A stretch of 10,900 nucleotides of DNA from assembly GCA_050117315.1 (NCBI GenBank), contig JASFMY010000171.1:1-10900 (forward strand). Reading direction: 5' to 3'. This stretch comes from JANQIV01 sp050117315. Lineage in GTDB: Bacteria; Bacteroidota; Ignavibacteria; Ignavibacteriales; Melioribacteraceae. Made by a program: the position numbers and the translations under genes. This document shows, piece after piece, positions 7,204 to 10,900 of the stretch (position 1 is its first letter; every line of letters starts with the position of its first letter). Under the pieces are notes generated by a model that was not told the origin of the DNA, searched no databases, and worked only from the letters and a program-made list of their open reading frames with translations.

Positions 7204-8037
7204 TTATTTTACCTCCCCATTTTTACCGGGCACTTTAAGATCTCCTAACGGGTAGAAAGGAAGCATATTTTCATCAAGCCATTTATTGGCTTGAACAGGC
7301 GTCATTTTCCAGTTTGAAGGACAGTTTGAAACAATCTCAATGAAGCAAAGTCCTTTGTTCAATTTCTGGTATTCAAATCCATTCCGGATTGCTTTTTTAG
7401 CTTTTCTAACATTCCCCGGTTTGTGTACCGACTGTCTAGTTACATAGTATGTTCCGGGCAGTGCTGCAACCAATTCCGTAATCTTTAACGGGTTACCCAT
7501 TGATGCCACGTCCCTTCCGTAAGGAGATGTAGTTGATTTCATTCCTTCCAAAGTAGTTGGAGCCATTTGCCCGCCGGTCATCCCGTAAATACCGTTGTTG
7601 ATAAAAATGATTAAAATATTTTCACCACGGTTGCAGGTATGAATTGTCTCGCCTGTTCCGATTGCTGCCAAGTCGCCGTCACCTTGATATGAGAAAACGT
7701 ACTTTTCAGGGAGCACTCTTTTGATACCTGTAGCAACTGCTGAAGCCCTGCCGTGCGCAGCTTCGGACATATCTATATCAAGATAATTATAAGCCAGCAC
7801 GGAACATCCCACAGGAGCAACACCGATTACGTCGTTTTGAATCTCCATTTCATCTATTACTTCAGCCAAAATTCTGTGAACTACTCCGTGTCCGCAGCCG
7901 GGACAATAATGCATAGAAACATCTAGTAGTGTTTCAGGTTTTTCATACACAATGTTTTCTTTTGTGCAAATATTTTCTTGATCTATTATTTGCTGAAAGT
8001 GATCGTCTTCCAGCAATGTTTTTTCGTTCATACTCAT
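7204..8037 (-). CDS. korB: 2-oxoacid:ferredoxin oxidoreductase, beta (TPP-binding) subunit
   Basis: This subunit binds thiamine diphosphate and a [4Fe-4S] cluster and is the catalytic core with the alpha subunit. At 277 residues it matches OorB/KorB (about 273). It shows CPGCGHG at 45-51, the TPP/Mg motif GDGDLAAIGTGE at 119-130 with INNGIYGMTGGQ at 146-157, and cysteines C45, C48, C78 and C239. The spacing of these cysteines resembles the four cluster ligands described for archaeal two-subunit enzymes. The start at 8037 overlaps the alpha-subunit stop by 4 bp (ATGA). TAGGAG at 8045-8050, 7 nt upstream, favours this ATG over the second one two codons later. All key residues are present. Confidence 0.93.
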   Translation of the reverse strand: MSMNEKTLLEDDHFQQIIDQENICTKENIVYEKPETLLDVSMHYCPGCGHGVVHRILAEVIDEMEIQNDVIGVAPVGCSVLAYNYLDIDMSEAAHGRASAVATGIKRVLPEKYVFSYQGDGDLAAIGTGETIHTCNRGENILIIFINNGIYGMTGGQMAPTTLEGMKSTTSPYGRDVASMGNPLKITELVAALPGTYYVTRQSVHKPGNVRKAKKAIRNGFEYQKLNKGLCFIEIVSNCPSNWKMTPVQANKWLDENMLPFYPLGDLKVPGKNGEVK

Positions 8038-9104
8038 ACGGTAACTCCTACATTTTTTTCTTCTAATGCTTTAAGAACTTCTTCAGGGCCAGGGACAACC
8101 CCACCCATTCTACCGTAGAATTCAACCGGAACTTTACCGTTAACAGCCAGCCTAACATCTTCAACCATTTGTCCTGCATTCATTTCAACATCTAAAATTC
8201 CCTGCACTTTATCCGCATATTCCGAAATGATTTGAGACGGGAACGGGAATAACGTAATAGGCCTTATAATGCCGACTTTCATTCCTTTTTCTCTTGCCAG
8301 TTGTGCAGCTTTGGTGCATATTCTTGCAACCAGGCCGTAAGCAGTAATTATATAATCGGCATCTTCACAATCAATTAATTCATACCGTATCTCATTCTTT
8401 TCAATTTCCCTGTATTTCTTTTGAAGACGGATATTCATTTCTTCCATCTGCTCTGATTTTAAATGAAGGGATGTAATAACTCTCTTTTCTCCATCTTTTT
8501 GTTTTCCTATAGTGTTCCAACCCAGGTCTCCAAATTTCCTTTCTTCCTGCGGCGGGAGTTCAACTTTTTCCATCATCTGCCCGAGTGCGCCGTCGGTTAA
8601 AATCATAACGGGAATTCTGTATTTAAACGCTAATTCAAAACCGTTCTTAACAAAATCAGCCATTTCCTGTACAGTAGAAGGGGCAAGGACAATTAGCTTA
8701 TAATCGCCGTGACCGCCTCCTTTAACCGACTGGAAATAATCACCCTGCCCGGGTTGAATAGTCCCCAAACCCGGGCCGCCTCTATTAACATTAACTAATA
8801 AACAAGGAACTTCAGCACACGCAATGTATGAAATCCCTTCCTGCATTAAACTAATTCCCGGTGAAGAGGAGGATGTCATAACCTTTTTCCCGGTTCCTGC
8901 AGCACCGTAAACCATATTTATTGACGCTATCTCACTTTCAGCTTGCAAAATAACCATACCGGTTCTTTTTTCTGCTTCCCTGCTTAAATATTCTAAAACC
9001 TCCGATTGAGGTGTAATAGGGTATCCAAAATAAGCATCGGCACCCGCTCTTATTGCAGCTTCGGCTAATGCTTCATTACCTTTCATTAATTTTAATTCTT
9101 TCAT
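8034..9104 (-). CDS. korA: 2-oxoacid:ferredoxin oxidoreductase, alpha subunit
   Basis: The alpha subunit supplies the pyrimidine-binding half of the TPP site and substrate recognition. The 356 residues include KGNEALAEAAIRAG at 8-21, the conserved YPITPQSE at 28-35, the ESE motif in LQAESEIASI (55-57), and SSSPGISLMQEG at 79-90. The C-terminal transketolase-like domain II contains 'EMNAGQMVEDVR' near 308. The length matches OorA/KorA and VorB proteins rather than the fused ~600-residue gamma-alpha form found in two-subunit enzymes. The start codon overlaps the ferredoxin stop (TAATG, 1 bp) with an AAAGGTGGG ribosome binding site inside the upstream gene. The separate ferredoxin and gamma genes show this is the four-subunit type; whether it acts on 2-oxoglutarate or 2-oxoisovalerate is unresolved. 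Confidence 0.92.
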   Translation of the reverse strand: MKELKLMKGNEALAEAAIRAGADAYFGYPITPQSEVLEYLSREAEKRTGMVILQAESEIASINMVYGAAGTGKKVMTSSSSPGISLMQEGISYIACAEVPCLLVNVNRGGPGLGTIQPGQGDYFQSVKGGGHGDYKLIVLAPSTVQEMADFVKNGFELAFKYRIPVMILTDGALGQMMEKVELPPQEERKFGDLGWNTIGKQKDGEKRVITSLHLKSEQMEEMNIRLQKKYREIEKNEIRYELIDCEDADYIITAYGLVARICTKAAQLAREKGMKVGIIRPITLFPFPSQIISEYADKVQGILDVEMNAGQMVEDVRLAVNGKVPVEFYGRMGGVVPGPEEVLKALEEKNVGVTV

Positions 9105-9388
9105 TAGCCCACCTTTATTTCTGTGTCTTCTTGAATATTACTTAACTTGGCAACTTGTGTTTTTTTGCCTTCAATTTTTCTGTAAACCGTTATTCCGCCT
9201 TCAGGACAAACCAACGCACAGTTTGTACAGCCTGTGCATTCGTCTTTAACTTTTACAATATATAAATAACCTTTATTGTTTACTCTTCTTGATTTTTCAA
9301 GAGCATCCTGAGGACAAGCTTCAATACAAAGTTCACAGCCTTTACACTTTTCTATATCAATGACAATTTCGCCTTTAACTTTTGCCAT
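9104..9388 (-). CDS. korD: Ferredoxin-type delta subunit of 2-oxoacid:ferredoxin oxidoreductase (2x[4Fe-4S])
   Basis: This 94-residue electron-transfer subunit takes electrons from the TPP subunit to external ferredoxin. Two complete cluster motifs are visible: CKGCELCIEACP (C15, C18, C21, C25) and CTGCTNCALVCP (C51, C54, C57, C61). A 20-residue C-terminal extension with no recognisable motif follows. It is the first gene of the operon. The start at 9388 is set by AAGGAG 6 nt upstream. Near relatives are called OorD, KorD or VorD; the length is in the usual 90-115 range. Confidence 0.9.
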   Translation of the reverse strand: MAKVKGEIVIDIEKCKGCELCIEACPQDALEKSRRVNNKGYLYIVKVKDECTGCTNCALVCPEGGITVYRKIEGKKTQVAKLSNIQEDTEIKVG

Positions 9389-9403
9389 GGGTTACTCCTT
9401 ATT

Positions 9404-9445
9404 ATTTAAAATAAAAAAGGCTGCATACAGTTATGCAGCCTTTTT
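9404..9445 (-). terminator. Perfect terminator hairpin in the kor leader (possible attenuator)
   Basis: GGCTGCAT (9419-9426) pairs perfectly with ATGCAGCC (9433-9440) around a 6-nt loop. The flanking five A and five T extend the stem to 13 bp. On the minus strand TTTTTTATTTTAAA follows, the same tail as in the terminator at the operon end. The hairpin ends only about 25 bp before the ferredoxin start codon and lies between it and the best upstream promoter. It is therefore either an attenuator of kor or the terminator of a former upstream gene. Next to it, CTTTTTC / GAAAAAG (9440-9446 with 9451-9457) could form a small competing hairpin that takes up the base of the terminator stem. Confidence 0.8.
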
Positions 9446-9478
9446 CCTTAGAAAAAGTTAATAACTACGAGTATGAGA

Positions 9479-9507
9479 ATTATATTTATAATGTATATTT
9501 TATGCAA
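9479..9507 (-). promoter_or_regulatory. Candidate sigma70-like promoter of the kor operon
   Basis: On the minus strand, TTGCAT (9502-9507), a 17-nt spacer and a perfect TATAAT (9479-9484). The -10 box matches 6/6 and the spacer is ideal, but the -35 box matches TTGACA only in its first three bases. The surrounding DNA is very AT-rich, so chance matches are common. Transcription starting near 9472 would give a leader that runs through the hairpin at 9414-9445. Confidence 0.35.
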
Positions 9508-9645
9508 TTTTTAAAGCCAATAAATCTTTAAAAAGTTAATAAATAATTATGCCAAAATTAAGATACCATAATCTTTATTTTATTCAACATTTTGCAAACA
9601 GTTAAAATATTACGATGTCGTAGTTTTTTTGATTATGAGAACAAA

Positions 9646-9918
9646 CTAACAACCGATGAGAAAATAATAATTATTTAATACAAAGTCATCTTTTTTGTAT
9701 CTAAGATAAAAAAGATAATTTAGATGAATATCAACATGATCTTTCCAGATGACTCCTTTGAGTATTACTACATCTTCAGATTCGCATATTTGTTTTATTA
9801 TTGTTCGACAACGTATTTTTATATCTCCTTCAAGTACCGAATATCTATACTTGGTTGACCATACTATATGGGCTGTTAATCTTTATACTCTATCTACACT
9901 GCTTCGCTGATATTTCAT
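9646..9918 (-). pseudogene. IS200/IS605 TnpA (Y1 HUH transposase), broken
   Basis: Minus-strand codons from ATG at 9918 read MKYQRSSVDRV, a TAA (9883-9885), then RLTAHIVWSTKYRYSVLEG and, further on, ILKGVIWKDHVDIH. This is the N-terminal half of a TnpA single-strand transposase (usual form 'RLTAHIVW.TKYRY' and 'DHVHMH'). Three defects are seen: a stop where tyrosine is usual (codon 12); HVDIH in place of the metal-binding HUH, consistent with a C-to-G change in the second histidine codon; and loss of the protein after about residue 68, so the catalytic tyrosine helix is absent. The frame then continues as unrelated residues to a TAG at 9646-9648. Confidence 0.85.
9688..9716. repeat. Imperfect inverted repeat (hairpin)
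   Basis: ATCTTTTTTgTATCT and AGATAAAAAAGAT face each other around a single A. Apart from the inserted base pair region (G/T) in the left arm, the arms are complementary. Its position at the broken end of the TnpA remnant suggests a tie to the IS200-type element. Confidence 0.5.
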
Positions 9919-9955
9919 CTCCTATGTTAATCATTTTTAGAAGCTTAAACGACTT

Positions 9956-9967
9956 GCACTGAAGTGC
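9956..9967. repeat. Palindrome GCACTgaAGTGC, candidate left-end hairpin of the IS200-type remnant
   Basis: Five perfect base pairs around a 2-nt centre lie about 40 bp upstream of the tnpA remnant start and are followed on the plus strand by TTAGTTTTT. The position fits a subterminal transposase recognition hairpin. It could also be a small chance palindrome. Confidence 0.45.
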
Positions 9968-9985
9968 TTAGTTTTTACTCTTTCT

Positions 9986-10303
9986 GTGACCAATAAAACT
10001 TCTTTTCTATTAACGGCGATTATAATTTTATGCAATTGCATTATATTCGCACAACAGTCAGTATTTTATCCCCGCCCCGTCGAACCCTTGATAGACTGGA
10101 TTGGCAACTATTGTTTGGATATTGGTGAGACTGATAGCGCTGTAAAATTTTTTAAAATTAATATCAAAAATTACCCGGCAAGTCCTTCCGGTCACTAAAG
10201 TTTGGCTGACTTATACTCAAAAACAGAAAATAAAGAGAAGGTAAAAATATTATATGAAAAAACAGATAGTATAAAAAAAACTATCGATGAAAAAAATGTT
10301 TGA
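9986..10303 (+). pseudogene. Exported TPR-protein remnant with nonsense codon
   Basis: This is the only plus-strand gene trace. From GTG at 9986 the frame gives a signal peptide (hydrophobic 7-21, FAQQSV cleavage region). It continues with YPRPVEPLIDWIGNYCL and GETDSAVKFFKINIKNYP, a tetratricopeptide-like helix pair. TAA at 10196-10198 (codon 71) sits where tyrosine is usual, after 'NYPASPSGH'. The frame then continues sensibly as SLADLYSKTENKEKVKILYE to TGA at 10301-10303. Such TPR tails are found at the C-terminus of Bacteroidota serine hydrolases and esterases. Here the signal peptide runs almost directly into the TPR segment, so a catalytic domain may have been deleted. There is no ribosome binding site, and the 5' end abuts the IS200-type remnant. 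The TPR call is moderate; the original enzyme is unknown. Confidence 0.6.
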
Positions 10304-10422
10304 GGATTTATTGAATTCTAATTTTGTTTAATCCCAAATCCGTTTTATACTTATATTAACAGCCGCATGTTGTAAACCGTTAATTCTGTACTGTATTGAT
10401 TTTATAGGTACATAAGCAGTCA
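10304..10422. other. Intergenic DNA, nothing recognised
   Basis: AT-rich sequence between the TPR pseudogene and the minisatellite. I find no coding frame, hairpin with a T-run, or integron attC core pair. Confidence 0.4.
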
Positions 10423-10698
10423 ATAAATGGAATGACAAGATGATTAAATAAAATAATCAAATGACCGGATGGCATAGTCGAGTGACTAGATGACACAATT
10501 AAGTCGTTAAATGGAATGATAAGATGGTTAAATGAAATAATCAAATGACTAGATGGCATAATCGAGTGACTAGACGGCACAATTAAGTTGTTAAATGGAA
10601 TGATAAGATGGTTAAATGGAATAATCAAATGACTAGATGGCATAATCGAGTGACTAGATGACACAATTAGGTTGTTAAATGGAATGATAAGATGGCTG
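10423..10698. repeat. Minisatellite: about 3.3 copies of an 84-bp unit built from four 21-bp subunits
   Basis: Copies start at 10423, 10507, 10591 and 10675, spaced exactly 84 bp; the last is partial (about 21 bp clear, then degenerate). Copies 2 and 3 differ at only a few positions; copy 1 is somewhat more diverged. Inside each unit are four 21-mers with the shared shape TAAATGgaATgATaAgATG / tAGATGgcATaATcgAgTGa. A 7-bp rhythm (AAATGGA, AATGACT, AGATGGC, AGTGACT, AGATGAC) runs through all of them. The period is a multiple of three, so it keeps a minus-strand frame open (heptapeptides such as PSSHLII). That frame has no ribosome binding site, and I treat it as a by-product. Confidence 0.9.
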
Positions 10699-10724
10699 GA
10701 TGTGATAATAGAGTTTCTGCAAAA

Positions 10725-10736
10725 TTAGATATCTAA
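10725..10736. repeat. 12-bp perfect palindrome TTAGATATCTAA
   Basis: It lies just right of the minisatellite and directly before the presumed dispersed repeat. It could be an operator-like site or the edge of that repeat, but no gene lies nearby to regulate. Confidence 0.4.
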
Positions 10737-10738
10737 AC

Positions 10739-10797
10739 GTTTTGTCATTTCTCAACGAACATAGTGAGGAGGCTGGCCGGAGCATCTCTTGTGTAGG
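10739..10797 (+). repeat. Likely dispersed intergenic repeat (GTCATTTCTC...GAACATAGTGAGGAG type)
   Basis: GTCATTTCTCAACGAACATA followed by GTGAGGAG and then GCATCTCTTGTGTAG resembles, from memory, a widespread non-coding repeat family of the form 'GTCATTTCGA.CGAACG.AGTGAGGAGAAATCTCTTG'. CTCA and TGAG can pair as a short hairpin. It is GC-richer than its surroundings. Only one copy is in the window, so dispersal is inferred. Confidence 0.45.
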
Positions 10798-10856
10798 GGG
10801 AGCTGTCCTCCGAAACATATTTTCATGAAGGTGTGCTGGTAAAGTAGGTCTATAAC

Positions 10857-10893
10857 AAGATAAAAGATAAAAGATAAAAGTAAAAAGGCAAAA
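10857..10893 (+). repeat. Short tandem run of GATAAAA (7 bp)
   Basis: Three consecutive GATAAAA units are followed by degenerate GTAAAAA and GGCAAAA units. A heptamer period again appears, as in the minisatellite nearby. No coding frame crosses it. Confidence 0.7.
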
Positions 10894-10900
10894 GAACCGG

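Larger units (their letters stand above)
9646..9967 (-). mobile_element. Remnant IS200/IS605-family element
   Basis: The broken tnpA is preceded (higher coordinates) by a palindrome GCACTgaAGTGC at 9956-9967, about 40 bp before the tnpA start. This is where such elements carry their left-end recognition hairpin. On the other side, near the point where the protein stops resembling TnpA, lies an imperfect inverted repeat at 9688-9716. It may be right-end debris or the deletion point. No tnpB gene is present. Exact ends cannot be fixed, because these elements make no target duplication or terminal inverted repeats. Confidence 0.6.

Noticed and set aside
6817..7255. Plus-strand hydrophobic frames opposite korC and korB
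   Set aside because: They are antisense shadows of conserved oxidoreductase subunits.
10350..10385. Integron attC-like AAC...GTT pair
   Set aside because: The right core does not fit GTTRRRY, no paired inner boxes are seen, and there is no integrase or cassette gene.
10423..10698. CRISPR array
   Set aside because: The repeats are directly adjacent with no unique spacers, and the units themselves drift in sequence.

Overview
The window is AT-rich bacterial chromosome, and almost all of its genes lie on the minus strand. Several features point to the Bacteroidota/Chlorobi/Ignavibacteriota group, and I favour an Ignavibacteria-like organism. These are an atpD-atpC pair standing apart from the rest of the ATP synthase genes, a Bacteroidota-type promoter (TTTG, 20-nt spacer, TAnnTTTG) in front of atpD, a type IX secretion (T9SS) C-terminal sorting tail, and a four-subunit 2-oxoacid:ferredoxin oxidoreductase. 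Ribosome binding sites of the AAGGAG type precede several genes. The placement is inferred from gene content; there is no rRNA or other marker gene here.

Layout from left to right. Positions 1-235 hold the start of an insertion sequence: the first 28 codons of an ISNCY-type transposase, running off the left edge. It abuts and seems to interrupt the decayed N-terminal part of a membrane protein (236-433, frameshifted at a poly-T run). Next come atpC (544-960) and atpD (965-2374), coupled by a 4-bp gap and driven by a promoter at 2406-2437. Upstream of them is a large orphan hybrid-sensor-type histidine kinase without a receiver domain (2446-5751; two membrane helices, an extracytoplasmic sensor, four PAS domains, HisKA and HATPase). 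After 244 bp of non-coding DNA lies a broken secreted endonuclease/exonuclease/phosphatase gene (5996-6567). Its T9SS tail survives in another reading frame.

Positions 6592-9388 hold an intact operon read leftwards: a 2x[4Fe-4S] ferredoxin subunit, then the alpha, beta and gamma subunits of a korDABC/oorDABC-type 2-oxoacid:ferredoxin oxidoreductase. The genes overlap or nearly touch, and a strong intrinsic terminator ends the operon. A second perfect terminator-like hairpin sits between the likely promoter and the first ribosome binding site. This suggests attenuation, or the leftover terminator of a lost neighbour.

Positions 9458-10900 contain no intact gene. They hold an IS200/IS605 TnpA remnant with a nonsense codon and a mutated HUH motif, a secreted TPR-protein pseudogene with a nonsense codon, a minisatellite of about 3.3 copies of an 84-bp unit (itself four diverged 21-mers), a likely dispersed intergenic repeat, and a short GATAAAA tandem run.

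Together, the intact genes serve core energy metabolism (F1 ATP synthase beta/epsilon; ferredoxin-linked 2-oxoacid oxidation or reductive synthesis) plus one sensor kinase. Both flanks and the 6-kb junction are sites of gene decay and mobile-element debris. I see no convincing new multi-gene system. The best leads are the hairpin in the kor leader, the nested minisatellite and the series of broken genes.
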